From positions 305,127 to 369,126 of the forward strand of contig NZ_PKOJ01000004.1 in NCBI RefSeq assembly GCF_002860325.1: a stretch of 64,000 nucleotides of DNA, read 5' to 3'. This stretch comes from Neptunicoccus cionae. GTDB lineage: Bacteria; Pseudomonadota; Alphaproteobacteria; Rhodobacterales; Rhodobacteraceae. The translations under genes were made by a program, and so were the position numbers. Positions 46,383 through 55,408 of this stretch are shown piece by piece. Position 1 is the stretch's first letter. Each line of letters opens with the position of its first letter. The notes beneath the pieces are model-generated. The model did not search any database, was not told the DNA's origin, and saw nothing but the letters and a program-made list of their open reading frames with translations.

Positions 46383-47411
46383 TTGTCACTTAAGAAAACC
46401 TTACTCGCCGGACTGGCGCTCGCAACCGTCTCTGCTGCAACTGCACAGGCGGAAACAACGCTGAAAATCAGCCACTATCTTCCGGCTGTTCACGGGCTCC
46501 ACACCGACTTTATCAAACCTTGGAGCGAGCAGGTAACGGAATGCACCAACGGCGAAGTTCAGTTTGAAATCTTTCCGGCGGGTACGCAAATGGGCCATGT
46601 CGCCCGCCAGCAGGAACAGGTTATGGCCGGTGTTGTAGACATCGCCCACGGTTTGCACGGAATTCCGCGCGGTCGCTTCCCGCGCACCTCCCTGATCGAC
46701 ATGCCGTTCCTGACGGATGATGCGGCGGCTGCAAGCTATGCACTGTGGGAACTGTTCCCTGAATATCTGGCAGAAGAATATCGCGGTCTGAAGGTTCTGG
46801 CGCTACATGCCCACAACGGTGGCCTTCTGCACACAAACAAGAAAAAAGTCGAAACCATGGAAGACATGGCGGGCCTGCGTATCCGCACGCCAAGTCCGGC
46901 GGTTTCTGCCATGCTGTCCCATCTGGGTGCCGACCCGCAGGGTCTTCCACCTGGCGAAGTTTACGAGAGCCTCCAAAAAGGCGTAATCGACGGCACAGTA
47001 TTCCCTTGGGATCCTGTCAAAAGCTTTGGCCTGAACGAAGTACTGAACTATCACCTTGATCTGGGTGCTTACACAGTGTCGTTCTTCTACGTGATGAACC
47101 AGCGGTCTTTTGACAAGCTGAGCGCGGAAGCCCAAGCTTGTATCGACCAGTATTCCGGCAGCGATCTTGTTGCCAAATTCGGTGACTGGTGGGACGGCTG
47201 GGATGTGCCCGGGCGTCAGGACGCAATGGATGCTGGCCATGAGATCACCGAACTTTCTGATGAGGAACGCGCAAAATGGCGCGAGGCGCTGGAACCGATG
47301 ATGGCGGAATACCTCCAGTCCGTGAAAGATGCCGGTGTCGACAATGCCGAAGAAATCTATCAGGCGATGCAGGATAAAATCGCGGAATTTCAGGCGATGA
47401 AAGCGGAATAA
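46383..47411 (+). CDS. TRAP transporter solute-binding protein (DctP family)
   Basis: A 342-aa periplasmic binding protein. Signal peptide residues 1-22 (cut near AQA-ETT). The body shows LKISHYLPAVHGLHTDFIKPWSEQV, FEIFPAGTQMGH and the central MEDMAGLRIRTPSPAVSAMLSHLGADPQGLPPGEVYESL region in parts, with the Arg that binds the carboxylate. TTG 46383 with GGAGGAA upstream is the start. It lies 49 bases after the P450 gene, probably the same operon; its ligand may be the P450 substrate. Confidence 0.92.
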   Translation: MSLKKTLLAGLALATVSAATAQAETTLKISHYLPAVHGLHTDFIKPWSEQVTECTNGEVQFEIFPAGTQMGHVARQQEQVMAGVVDIAHGLHGIPRGRFPRTSLIDMPFLTDDAAAASYALWELFPEYLAEEYRGLKVLALHAHNGGLLHTNKKKVETMEDMAGLRIRTPSPAVSAMLSHLGADPQGLPPGEVYESLQKGVIDGTVFPWDPVKSFGLNEVLNYHLDLGAYTVSFFYVMNQRSFDKLSAEAQACIDQYSGSDLVAKFGDWWDGWDVPGRQDAMDAGHEITELSDEERAKWREALEPMMAEYLQSVKDAGVDNAEEIYQAMQDKIAEFQAMKAE

Positions 47412-47434
47412 TCCGTAGCCTGAAACGCTCTTTG

Positions 47435-47459
47435 CCAGCGCGATCCGCTCGCGCTGGCT
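47435..47459 (+). terminator. Intercistronic hairpin after dctP
   Basis: GCCAGCGCG and CGCGCTGGC form a 9-bp perfect stem with a 7-base loop, followed by TGTTTTGTTG. It lies between the binding-protein and permease genes and may be an attenuator. Confidence 0.7.
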
Positions 47460-47481
47460 GTTTTGTTGAAAGGGGTGGCCT

Positions 47482-47970
47482 TTGGACCTTGTGAAAGCAG
47501 CAGCCCGTCGGCTGATTGATGGACTCGCCGTGCTTGGTGTGTTGGCATACGGCATCGCAGCGCTTGTAACGGTGGCGGATGTGATTGGTCGCAGGTTCGG
47601 TCTGCCGATCACCGGTGTGGTGGATCTGGTTCAGTTGTTTGTTGTGACGGGGGCTTGGCTTGTCATGCCATTCGCCTTTGCCGCTGCCACCCACGTAAGT
47701 GTCGATCTGCTGCTCACGAATGCCCCGCGTGTGGTTCAACTGCCCCTCGCGCTGATGTCGGCGGTGCTGGCCTTTGGTCTGGTAGCGTTAATGCTTTGGC
47801 AGGGTTATCTGACATTTGAAACCAGAACCATGTTTGGCGACCGCTCCCAACAACTGGGAATTCCCATAGCGTGGTACTGGTATCCTTTGCTGCTCGGGCT
47901 GGCGGTTTCATTGATCGCGATCCCGCTTTCTCTTTTCACCAACACCGCTTCGGAGACCCCTGATGAGTGA
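47482..47970 (+). CDS. TRAP transporter small permease (DctQ family)
   Basis: A 162-aa protein with four TM helices (about residues 15-38, 53-72, 90-112, 130-152) and the family segment DVIGRRFGLPITGVVDLVQLF near residue 31. The start is TTG 47482, with GAAAGGGG about nine bases upstream. Its end overlaps dctM by eight bases, showing coupling. Confidence 0.88.
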   Translation: MDLVKAAARRLIDGLAVLGVLAYGIAALVTVADVIGRRFGLPITGVVDLVQLFVVTGAWLVMPFAFAAATHVSVDLLLTNAPRVVQLPLALMSAVLAFGLVALMLWQGYLTFETRTMFGDRSQQLGIPIAWYWYPLLLGLAVSLIAIPLSLFTNTASETPDE

Positions 47971-49264
47971 TGCAGTTCTTGGTCTGGTCGGTTTTGCCGC
48001 TGCCCTCGGGTTGATCGCCCTTGGCACACCTGTTGCCATTGCAATGGGCGTAATTGGCGGAGTTGGCTATTGGTATCTGAACGGTTGGATGGGGGCGGCC
48101 TACATCCTCGGGTCTTCGCCGTTTGAATCGATCTTTCCCTATTCTTTCTCGGTCATACCGCTGTTTGTGATGATGGGGGTGTTTGCCTCCCACGCGGGTC
48201 TGTCCCGTTCGCTGTTTGATGTGATCAACTCCTTCATCGGTCACCGCAAGGGCGGGCTGGCTGTTACCACAGTCGGGGCAAGCGCGTTTTTCGGGGCGAT
48301 TTGCGGATCGTCTCTGGCAACCGTAGCCACCATTGGCCGCGTGGCCCTGCCGGAAATGAAACGCCACGGCTATGATCCTTCCCTGTCGACTGCAACTGTG
48401 GCTGCGGGGGGCACTCTCGGCGTGTTGATCCCGCCATCGGTGCTGCTGGTAATCTATGGCCTGCTAACACAAAGCTCTATCGGGCAACTGTTCATAGGCG
48501 CGCTTGTTCCGGGCCTGCTCGGGGCGTTGCTTTATGCCGGAGCCATTCTGGTGCGCGTTCACTTCAATCCTGACATTGCTCCGCCTGCCGAACGGACAAG
48601 CTGGCCGGACCGCTTCCGGTTTCTTGGTAAAGTCTGGCAGGTGGTGTTGTTATTCGCGCTGGTGATTGGCGGGATTTATCTTGGCTGGTTCTCCCCGACA
48701 GAGGCCGCCGCCGTAGGCGCGGTGGGTGCCTTTGTGCTGGCGCTGTTTTCCGGCGAACTGACCTTTGATGCGATGCGTGCCTCGGTGTTTGAAACCGCCG
48801 GCCTGACGGGAATGATCTTTTTCATCCTGATTGGTGCTTCGCTGTTCAACTTCTTTCTGGAAAACACCGGTCTGCCACAGCTTCTGATCGAGATGATCCG
48901 GTCGTCCGGTTTGGGGCCGTATCAGGTTATGGTTCTGATCCTGTTATTCTATGTGATCCTCGGATGTTTCATGGATGCCATGTCAATGATCCTGCTTACG
49001 GTGCCATTGCTGGCACCTGTTGCACTGGAGATGGATTTCAATCTGGTCTGGTTCGGGATCATCGTGGTGACAGTGGCGGAAATCGGGCTGATCACACCGC
49101 CGATCGGTATGAACCTTTTTGTGGCGCAGGCGGCGGCAGGGAATATTCCTCTGGGCACGATCATTAAAGGAATCTTCCCGTTTATCCTTGCCGATTTCTT
49201 GCGTCTGGGATTGCTGGTCGCCTTCCCCGCGCTGGTTCTCTGGCTGCCGGGGATGGCGTTCTAG
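47963..49264 (+). CDS. TRAP transporter large permease (DctM family)
   Basis: A 433-aa membrane protein of about 12 TM helices. Family motifs include FVMMGVFASHAGLS, GASAFFGAICGSSLATVATIGRVALPEM, GTLGVLIPPSVLLVIYG and the late EIGLITPPIGMNLFV in parts. It completes the DctPQM system encoded after the P450. Convergent with the arsenite pump gene, with only 26 bases between them. Confidence 0.93.
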   Translation: MSDAVLGLVGFAAALGLIALGTPVAIAMGVIGGVGYWYLNGWMGAAYILGSSPFESIFPYSFSVIPLFVMMGVFASHAGLSRSLFDVINSFIGHRKGGLAVTTVGASAFFGAICGSSLATVATIGRVALPEMKRHGYDPSLSTATVAAGGTLGVLIPPSVLLVIYGLLTQSSIGQLFIGALVPGLLGALLYAGAILVRVHFNPDIAPPAERTSWPDRFRFLGKVWQVVLLFALVIGGIYLGWFSPTEAAAVGAVGAFVLALFSGELTFDAMRASVFETAGLTGMIFFILIGASLFNFFLENTGLPQLLIEMIRSSGLGPYQVMVLILLFYVILGCFMDAMSMILLTVPLLAPVALEMDFNLVWFGIIVVTVAEIGLITPPIGMNLFVAQAAAGNIPLGTIIKGIFPFILADFLRLGLLVAFPALVLWLPGMAF

Positions 49265-49290
49265 CTTCACTACAGGTCGGGCGCTTTGCC

Positions 49291-50358
49291 CTATCCTGTG
49301 CTGTCCCCTTCGGGGAACCAGTGGCGCGTCCGGTTGGCAAAAGCCACGAGCGACAGCATCACGGGCACTTCGACGAGAACGCCGACAACAGTGGCAAGGG
49401 CCGCGCCAGAGCCGAGTCCGAACAGGCTGATGGCAACTGCGACGGCCAGTTCGAAAAAGTTCGAGGTGCCAATCAACGCACAAGGCGCGGCGACATTAAA
49501 GGGCACGCCCCAGACTTTCGCAGCGCCATATGCAATGAAGAAGATGCCGTAGGACTGGATCAAAAGCGGGATTGCAATCAGCGCGATGACCAGAGGGCGA
49601 TCGAAAATGACCTCTCCCTGGAAACCGAACAGCAGGACGACAGTCAGCAAGAGACCGGCAATAGAGAATGGCTGCACCCCGGCTTTGAACCTATCCACCG
49701 CTGCCGTGCCTCCACGGGCGACGAGGCTCTGACGTGTGAGATAACCGGCAAGCAGGGGCAGGATCACGTAAAGTCCGACAGACAGCAGCAGCGTGTCCCA
49801 AGGAACGACAATTTCGGTGACGCCCAACAGAAGGGCAACAATCGGCGCGAAGGCAAAGACCATGATCACGTCGTTCACACTTACCTGCACCAGAGTATAA
49901 GTGGCATCGCCGCGGGTCAGGTTGGACCAGACAAACACCATCGCAGTACACGGGGCAGCCCCCAGCAGGATTACGCCGGCAAGGTAGGCTTGGGCATCAT
50001 CAGGCGGGATCAGGCCTGCAAAAACATATTCAAAGAAAAGAACGCCAAGTCCAGCCATGGTGAACGGTTTGATCAACCAGTTCACAACCAGTGTAACGAC
50101 GAGGCCCTTTGGCTTGTCGCCCACCTGCTTGAGCGAGGTAAAATCGACTCCAACCATCATCGGATAAACCATAGCCCAGATCAATACAGCGACCGGAAGG
50201 TTCACCGATGCCACTTCCATTGCGGCGAGAACGGAAAAGCCGCCCGGTATCAGGTTGCCCAACAGCAGACCTGTGCCGATGGCGAGCGCGACCCATAGGG
50301 ACAGCCAGCGTTCAAACACGCCGAGTCCGGCAGCAGCGGGGGAGGATGTATCAGTCAT
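49291..50358 (-). CDS. acr3: Arsenite efflux pump, ACR3 family
   Basis: A 355-aa inner-membrane transporter with ten predicted helices that exports arsenite. The conserved Cys sits in [16 protein letters not shown] (near residue 138), and the N-terminal segment [11 protein letters not shown] and late [15 protein letters not shown] are family hallmarks. GGAG precedes ATG 50358. It is 52 bases downstream of arsR. No arsC reductase gene is present here, so arsenate detoxification would need one elsewhere. Confidence 0.93.
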   Translation of the reverse strand: MTDTSSPAAAGLGVFERWLSLWVALAIGTGLLLGNLIPGGFSVLAAMEVASVNLPVAVLIWAMVYPMMVGVDFTSLKQVGDKPKGLVVTLVVNWLIKPFTMAGLGVLFFEYVFAGLIPPDDAQAYLAGVILLGAAPCTAMVFVWSNLTRGDATYTLVQVSVNDVIMVFAFAPIVALLLGVTEIVVPWDTLLLSVGLYVILPLLAGYLTRQSLVARGGTAAVDRFKAGVQPFSIAGLLLTVVLLFGFQGEVIFDRPLVIALIAIPLLIQSYGIFFIAYGAAKVWGVPFNVAAPCALIGTSNFFELAVAVAISLFGLGSGAALATVVGVLVEVPVMLSLVAFANRTRHWFPEGDSTG

Positions 50359-50410
50359 GAAAGCTCCGAAGGTTATTCAGGGGATCGGGAGAAAAAGGGG
50401 GGGGCGTAAA

Positions 50411-50746
50411 TTATCCGCATTCGCAGGCAAGCTCATTGATGACCGGTTGGCACAACTCCGGACTGCCACCACAACAATCTTCCATCAAAAACGCAAGCAA
50501 GCCCCGCAAGCCTTCCATATTTGCAAAGTAGCGGATGCTGCGTCCTTCCCGCCTGCTGCGGATCAGTCCGGAGCGTGCAAGAATGGCAAGATTGGCAGAC
50601 ATTGTGTTTTGCCGCACGTTAAGGGCTTCGCCGATGTCTCCTGCTGGCATACCCGTTTCACCGGCTTTGATCAGCAGGCGAAAAACATCGAGCCGTGTGG
50701 GTTGGCCAAGGGCGGCGAAAGCGTCGAGAACAGATTCTTTATCCAT
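50411..50746 (-). CDS. arsR: ArsR-family metalloregulator
   Basis: A 111-aa winged-helix repressor: LGQPTRLDVFRLLIKAG, then the recognition helix region ALNVRQNTMSANLAILARSGLI. It lacks the classical ELCVCDL site in helix 3 but has Cys residues near the C terminus (DCCGGSPELC and ACECG) that can bind As(III), as in other ArsR types. No Shine-Dalgarno is visible before ATG 50746. An ATCCATA-N10-TATGGAT repeat overlaps the start codon and may be its operator. Coexpressed with the arsenite pump. Confidence 0.9.
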   Translation of the reverse strand: MDKESVLDAFAALGQPTRLDVFRLLIKAGETGMPAGDIGEALNVRQNTMSANLAILARSGLIRSRREGRSIRYFANMEGLRGLLAFLMEDCCGGSPELCQPVINELACECG

Positions 50747-50764
50747 ATATCAAGATTTATGGAT
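50741..50764. promoter_or_regulatory. Candidate ArsR operator overlapping the arsR start
   Basis: ATCCATA-N10-TATGGAT inverted repeat covering the arsR start codon, in AT-rich sequence. Binding here would block both transcription and translation start. The rest of the 94-base gap has no other feature. Confidence 0.4.
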
Positions 50765-50840
50765 TTATTAAGTTGGCGTCAACAGGCGATCCGGTTCAGA
50801 GCGGATCGCCCGTCGCGCTTCCGCCTGTCACATCTTCGTG

Positions 50841-51710
50841 TCAGGCTTCGGGAGAAAGTACCACATCGAATTTTACGTGAAGAAACGGCTCTTGCACCTT
50901 GCCAGAAAGCTCCAGTCCATCGGGGAAGGCACTGACGGGTTTTTCCACGTAGGTCATGACCAGATCCTCGCGCACACCAAAGACGGTATCCTGATCCAGA
51001 TAAGGGTCATCGTCGGGAAAGATTTCAGTTACAAGCGTGCGATACCCGGGTGCCTTTACGATGTAATGCAGGTGGGAAGGCCGCCACGGGTGGCGCCCGC
51101 AGGCACGCAGGATGTCCCCGACAGGCCCGTCTGACGGAACGGTGTATTCAACCGGTTTTACCGTGGTGAACGCATAGGCGCCGTCTGTGCCAACGGTCAT
51201 CAGTCCGTGAAATGAGAATGTTTCCTGATCTTCGTCCTGACTGGCGTATAGCCCGTTCGGGGCGGTTTGCCAGATGTCGAGTTCAGCGTTGGGGATAGGA
51301 TCACCATTGGTGTCACGGATAACCCCTTCTGCCAGCAGAACCGGCCCGCCAAAATCCCGTTTCATATCCCCCCCGACAGGCAAAGCCGGGGCACCAGAGA
51401 CGTGAAAAGGTCCAAGTACAGAAGAGGAAGTGGACTCTGGCGAGGAATGGAGCATGTCCACCAGAGACGACAGCCCGAGCACATCGGACGCCAGAACAAA
51501 TTCGTGCCGGTCCTCAGTTTCGATGGCGGCACATCCTTCCAGAAAGGCGATTCCCTGCCGCCATTCTTCGTGGGTGAGATTGGTCTCTCGGGCGAAGTCG
51601 TGCAGGTGTTGCACCAGAGCGGACATAATCTCGCGGGTGCGCGGCGCCATATCCTTGTCCATGTAGGATTTGAAAACTTCGGTAATATTTTCTTTGGTGA
51701 CGTTGCGCAT
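50841..51710 (-). CDS. Intradiol ring-cleavage dioxygenase (hydroxyquinol 1,2-dioxygenase type)
   Basis: A 289-aa non-heme Fe(III) enzyme. The N-terminal helical dimerisation domain (about 1-100) is that of catechol/hydroxyquinol dioxygenases. The catalytic part has LLAEGVIRDTNGDPIPNAELDIWQTAPNGLY, GRHPWRPSHLHYIV with the two His ligands, and Tyr ligands in the NGLYASQ and PVEYTVP regions. GGAG precedes ATG 51710. It follows the dctM gene by 11 bases. It cleaves an ortho-diphenol to a cis,cis-muconate-type product; hydroxyquinol preference is inferred from length and context. Confidence 0.88.
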   Translation of the reverse strand: MRNVTKENITEVFKSYMDKDMAPRTREIMSALVQHLHDFARETNLTHEEWRQGIAFLEGCAAIETEDRHEFVLASDVLGLSSLVDMLHSSPESTSSSVLGPFHVSGAPALPVGGDMKRDFGGPVLLAEGVIRDTNGDPIPNAELDIWQTAPNGLYASQDEDQETFSFHGLMTVGTDGAYAFTTVKPVEYTVPSDGPVGDILRACGRHPWRPSHLHYIVKAPGYRTLVTEIFPDDDPYLDQDTVFGVREDLVMTYVEKPVSAFPDGLELSGKVQEPFLHVKFDVVLSPEA

Positions 51711-51721
51711 GAGGTGTCTCC

Positions 51722-53026
51722 TTAAATGAGAGCAAGACTGAGTATTGGGAACTGGATCAGGATCAACAGAACGATCAACATGACAAAGGCAAAGGGCAGC
51801 GCCCCCATAAACACGTCCTTCAGGGATATGCTCGGATCGTTGAGCGTTGATTTGATGACAAAACACGAAATGCCGAGAGGGGGCGTCAGCAGACCGATCT
51901 CTGCACCGACAACCGTGACGATGCCAAACCAGATCAACGACATGTCGAGAACTTCGACCAGTGGCAGGAACAGGGGGACAACAATCAGAATGATCGAAGA
52001 TGTATCCAGCAGCGTGCCCAGAAACAGCATCAGGACAATATAGAGCAGCATTACAACCCAGAAAGAGGCTTCACTACCGGCAAGGAGATCCTGCAACTGA
52101 TTGGGCAGACCTGCCAGCCCCAACATGCGGCTGTAGATAGAAGCCGCCGTAATCAGGAACAGGATGGCCGCTGTGATGTGGCCGGTTTCCAGCAGTGCAT
52201 CCCAAAAGGTGCGCAGGCTCATCGACCGCCGCGCCAGCGCAATAACCAGTGCCACTAAGGCTCCGGCTGCTCCTGCTTCCACCGCTGTCAGCCAGCCGGT
52301 GTAAATACCGCCCAGAACGATGGTAATCAGGAAAACCGTAGGCAGGGTCTTCCCCGCAATTTCCCGCGGGCTCATCCATTCTGTGTCTCCGACGCTGCGC
52401 CCGCCGACAAAATCCGGCGTGTAGCGCCCCATAAACCAGATTGCGGCTACATAAGCGACAGCCAGCATTACGCCCGGAATGACACCGGCAAGGAACATGT
52501 CCCCCACGGACTGTTCTGCCACGAAGGAATAGATGATCAGCATGGCCGAAGGAGGAATAATCATACCGAGCACCGAAGAACCGGCAACAACTCCGACCGC
52601 AAATCGCGGGTTGTAATCCTGTCCAATCATCTGCGGTACGGAAACCTTGGTAAATACCGAAGCTGAAGCGATTGATGATCCGGTCACGGCTGCAAAGACC
52701 GCGTTGGCGCCAACTGTTGCCATGCCGATTCCGCCTTTCACTTTGCGAAACCGCAGGGTCATGACTTCGTAAATATCCTTGCCCAAGCCTGCTTTGGACA
52801 CGATTAGCCCCATGAAGGTAAAGAGAGGAATGGTGGCGAAACTATACTCCATCGCAGAGTCGCCTACGGCGACCTTCAACAGGTTTAGCGCCAGCATAAA
52901 GTTATCGCGCATCAGCCAGATGGAGATGAAGGACACAACGCCCAAGGCGACAGGGATGTAAACGCCGGAATAGATCAGGAAGATGATCGCTCCGACCGAG
53001 ATCAGGCCAATTTCAATCGGGCTCAT
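51722..53026 (-). CDS. TRAP transporter large permease (DctM family)
   Basis: A 434-aa membrane protein with about 12 helices. Motifs include FATIPLFTFMGLIVSKAG, GANAVFAAVTGSSIASASVFTKVSVPQM and GSSVLGMIIPPSAMLIIYSFVAE in parts, and EIGLLTPPLGISCFV. Its ATG overlaps the dctQ stop (ATGA). Lies between dctQ and the intradiol dioxygenase, so the imported molecule probably feeds that enzyme. Confidence 0.93.
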   Translation of the reverse strand: MSPIEIGLISVGAIIFLIYSGVYIPVALGVVSFISIWLMRDNFMLALNLLKVAVGDSAMEYSFATIPLFTFMGLIVSKAGLGKDIYEVMTLRFRKVKGGIGMATVGANAVFAAVTGSSIASASVFTKVSVPQMIGQDYNPRFAVGVVAGSSVLGMIIPPSAMLIIYSFVAEQSVGDMFLAGVIPGVMLAVAYVAAIWFMGRYTPDFVGGRSVGDTEWMSPREIAGKTLPTVFLITIVLGGIYTGWLTAVEAGAAGALVALVIALARRSMSLRTFWDALLETGHITAAILFLITAASIYSRMLGLAGLPNQLQDLLAGSEASFWVVMLLYIVLMLFLGTLLDTSSIILIVVPLFLPLVEVLDMSLIWFGIVTVVGAEIGLLTPPLGISCFVIKSTLNDPSISLKDVFMGALPFAFVMLIVLLILIQFPILSLALI

Positions 53027-53571
53027 GGGTTAGTCTCTTCGTGTTCGGATATTTTATGTTCGGGGCGGTCCTGTCCCTGAATGACCTTCAGGACAAAGAT
53101 CAGGCAGGACAGGCCGCAGCCCAAGGCGATCACCAGTTTGACGGGCCACCACGGCAGGGTGAACAGACCGGGCACGCCGAAATAGTCCTGTGTGTTCCAC
53201 ATATGCAGGAACTCCGGAAACATAATATAGGTGATGAGAGCCATGAAGATCGCCGAAACTGCATTGATGATCCGCCGCAGACTGGACGTCAGGCGTGGAC
53301 GGCGGAACTGCATCAGGTTCAGAAAACCGTCTGATCGGGTCAGGCGATCCACCCTCACCACATCGGCCAGTTGCAGGAACACGATGAACACCACAGAGAA
53401 CTGTACGATTTCGTAAGTCCCTTTGAGCGGGGAGTTGAACACCCCCCGCGCAATCACATCAATGTTCAGGATGATCACCAATGCCAGCACCGCGAGGGTT
53501 CCAAGGGCATTGGCTGCAATCGCGAGGGTATGTGTAACCCGGGTCAGGCCGAGCGCCATTAATTTAAGCAT
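53023..53571 (-). CDS. TRAP transporter small permease (DctQ family)
   Basis: A 182-aa protein with four TM helices (about residues 14-38, 50-70, 98-120, 137-160). The family segment DVIARGVFNSPLKGTYEIVQFSVVF lies near residue 40. AAGG is eight bases before ATG 53571; a second ATG at 53559 is possible. It overlaps dctM by four bases and follows dctP by 33 bases. Confidence 0.88.
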   Translation of the reverse strand: MLKLMALGLTRVTHTLAIAANALGTLAVLALVIILNIDVIARGVFNSPLKGTYEIVQFSVVFIVFLQLADVVRVDRLTRSDGFLNLMQFRRPRLTSSLRRIINAVSAIFMALITYIMFPEFLHMWNTQDYFGVPGLFTLPWWPVKLVIALGCGLSCLIFVLKVIQGQDRPEHKISEHEETNP

Positions 53572-53604
53572 GGTATTCGGCCTTCTTGCCAGATCACAAA
53601 AGGA

Positions 53605-54678
53605 TTATTCTTTCGTCCAGTCGCGCATTCCGACGAAACCGGCAGCTTCCAGTTTGTCGAGATAGGCCTCCAGCATTTCCGTTCCCTGCTCACCTGCGTC
53701 GTTCAGGGTTTTCGCCCATTCCTGCGCAATATTTGGCATAGCTGCGGCCCAGGCTGCCCGATCCTCATCAGTCACTTCAACAATGGTGCCGCCAGCCGCA
53801 GTATAGGCCTCTTTGGATTTGGCGGCCCGGTCCATTGCAATTCCTGCGAGACGGTCGCGGTAGTCAACTGCTACCGCTTTGAGTACGTCTTTCACCTCGT
53901 CGGGCAGTTTTTTCCAGTAATCGGCATTCACGGTTACGGTTTTCGTGTTCACCGCGCCGAGATCTGCGGCCAGCATATAAGGGCCGACTTCGGAGATGTT
54001 AAAGGTCGCTCCTGCCTCGGGCCAGAGCATCGCCGCATCCACCAGTCCGGTCTGAAGCATATTGTAGAAATCGGTCAGCCCGCCACGCACACCGGCAGCG
54101 CCTTTGATCCCTTCAAGATAGCGCAGGTTCATCCCCGCACCGGCGATTTTCTTGTCTTCCAGATCCTTGATCCCCGAAACTTCAGAGGCCGAGAACACCT
54201 GATAGGTGTCCAGCACGACACCGGTCGCCAGATAGACCTGATTTTGTGCCGCAAATTCATTCTGCATCGCCGGAAATTCCCGCGCGATTTCATCGACCGC
54301 TTTGGCCACAGCCCGCGCATCGGAAGACACAAACGGCGTTACCGCTGCAAGACCCTGACTTGGCAATTTGGAAGAATGGAAGATGGTCGTAACAATTCCG
54401 ATATCTCCGAGCCCCAACTGGATGCCTTCAAGCACACCTCGGGGTTTTACGATGGAACCGCCATAATTCTCTTGCCAGTCCATTACATAATTGCCCGTTT
54501 CTGCAAGGCGACGGTCCACTTCGGGGATAAAGAAGCTGCTGAATTCCTTGACCCAGAGTGCCCGTTCGGGATAGCCGTCGATCACAACAGCAGAAATCCG
54601 TTCCTGCGCGAGAGCGGGCAGGGCTGTGAGGGTCGCGAGCGCCGCGCCTATCAGACAGTTTTTCGTCCAGTTATACAT
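53605..54678 (-). CDS. TRAP transporter solute-binding protein (DctP family)
   Basis: A 357-aa binding protein. Signal peptide residues 1-24 (cut near ALA-QER). The body shows VMDWQENYGGSIVKPRGVLEGIQLGLGDIGIV in parts and KDLEDKKIAGAGMNLRYLEGI in the middle. GGGAGG precedes ATG 54678. Unlike the other importer operons in this window it has no hairpin before the permease genes; the gap is only 33 bases. Confidence 0.9.
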   Translation of the reverse strand: MYNWTKNCLIGAALATLTALPALAQERISAVVIDGYPERALWVKEFSSFFIPEVDRRLAETGNYVMDWQENYGGSIVKPRGVLEGIQLGLGDIGIVTTIFHSSKLPSQGLAAVTPFVSSDARAVAKAVDEIAREFPAMQNEFAAQNQVYLATGVVLDTYQVFSASEVSGIKDLEDKKIAGAGMNLRYLEGIKGAAGVRGGLTDFYNMLQTGLVDAAMLWPEAGATFNISEVGPYMLAADLGAVNTKTVTVNADYWKKLPDEVKDVLKAVAVDYRDRLAGIAMDRAAKSKEAYTAAGGTIVEVTDEDRAAWAAAMPNIAQEWAKTLNDAGEQGTEMLEAYLDKLEAAGFVGMRDWTKE

Positions 54679-54742
54679 GATGTTTTTCCTCCCAGAAAAT
54701 CAGGCCTTCGGCCCGGTTACGTCAATTTATTGGCACGAGTGG

Positions 54743-55408
54743 TCAGGCAAAGCTGCACACCTGTTCAAACGGGAAACGCGGCAATTTTTGAAACAGCGCG
54801 GTTTCGTCCGCATATCCGATGTTGCACAAAAAGTTCGATTTCAACGTCGTGCCGGCAAAGAATTCTTCGTCCACAATTGCGTTTGAAAAGCCTGACATTG
54901 CCCCAACGTCCAGCCCGAGCGCGCGGGCGGCGATCATGAAATACGCCCCTTGCAAGGTTCCGTTGCGAAAGGCCGTTGTCTCGCAATGTTCCGGCTTGCC
55001 TTCAAAAAGGGGTCGACGGTCCTCATGTGGGAAAAGTACAGGCAGATGTTCCCAGAATGCAGTGTCATAGGCAATAATTGCAGTCACCGGCGCAGCCATC
55101 ATCTTGTCGATGTTTTTGGCTTTCAGGGATTTGGCAAGCTTCTCTTTGCCCTCTTGGGATTTTACGAACACGAACCGTGCGGGCAGCGTGTTCATGCTGG
55201 TTGCACCGTTTATGGTGATGTCGAAAATCTCTTGCAGGATTTCATCCGATACGGGGATGTCCTTCCACGCGTAATGGGATCGCGCATCCCGAAGGATCAG
55301 ATCGATGGCATCATCCGACAGGCGTTCGATCCGGTTCCGCAAGTTGCGAACCTGCGATTGTGCGCTGGCGCGTGCTTCTTCCAGTGCAATTCCGCTTGGC
55401 GCGCTCAT
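54743..55408 (-). CDS. Nitroreductase-family protein, RutE/HadB-like
   Basis: A 221-aa FMN-dependent reductase. DARSHYAWKDIPVSDEIL, TSMNTLPARFVFV, AYDTAFWEHLPVLFPHEDRR and TAFRNGTLQGAYFMIAARALGLDVGAMSGF, followed by KSNFLCNIGYAD, match the RutE/HadB branch, known to reduce malonic semialdehyde to 3-hydroxypropionate in pyrimidine breakdown. No rut genes are nearby. Here it sits with ring-cleavage genes, so it may reduce a different aldehyde, quinone or maleylacetate-like product. The stop of the FAH gene overlaps its ATG. Confidence 0.87.
   Translation of the reverse strand: MSAPSGIALEEARASAQSQVRNLRNRIERLSDDAIDLILRDARSHYAWKDIPVSDEILQEIFDITINGATSMNTLPARFVFVKSQEGKEKLAKSLKAKNIDKMMAAPVTAIIAYDTAFWEHLPVLFPHEDRRPLFEGKPEHCETTAFRNGTLQGAYFMIAARALGLDVGAMSGFSNAIVDEEFFAGTTLKSNFLCNIGYADETALFQKLPRFPFEQVCSFA

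Noticed and set aside
50395..50406. Run of G residues between acr3 and arsR
   Set aside because: Too short and irregular to call a repeat or structure; it may only be the 3' flank of arsR.
54743..55408. Assignment of the reductase as the pyrimidine-pathway enzyme RutE
   Set aside because: Similarity to that branch is good, but no other rut gene is nearby and the context is aromatic catabolism, so only RutE/HadB-like is claimed.
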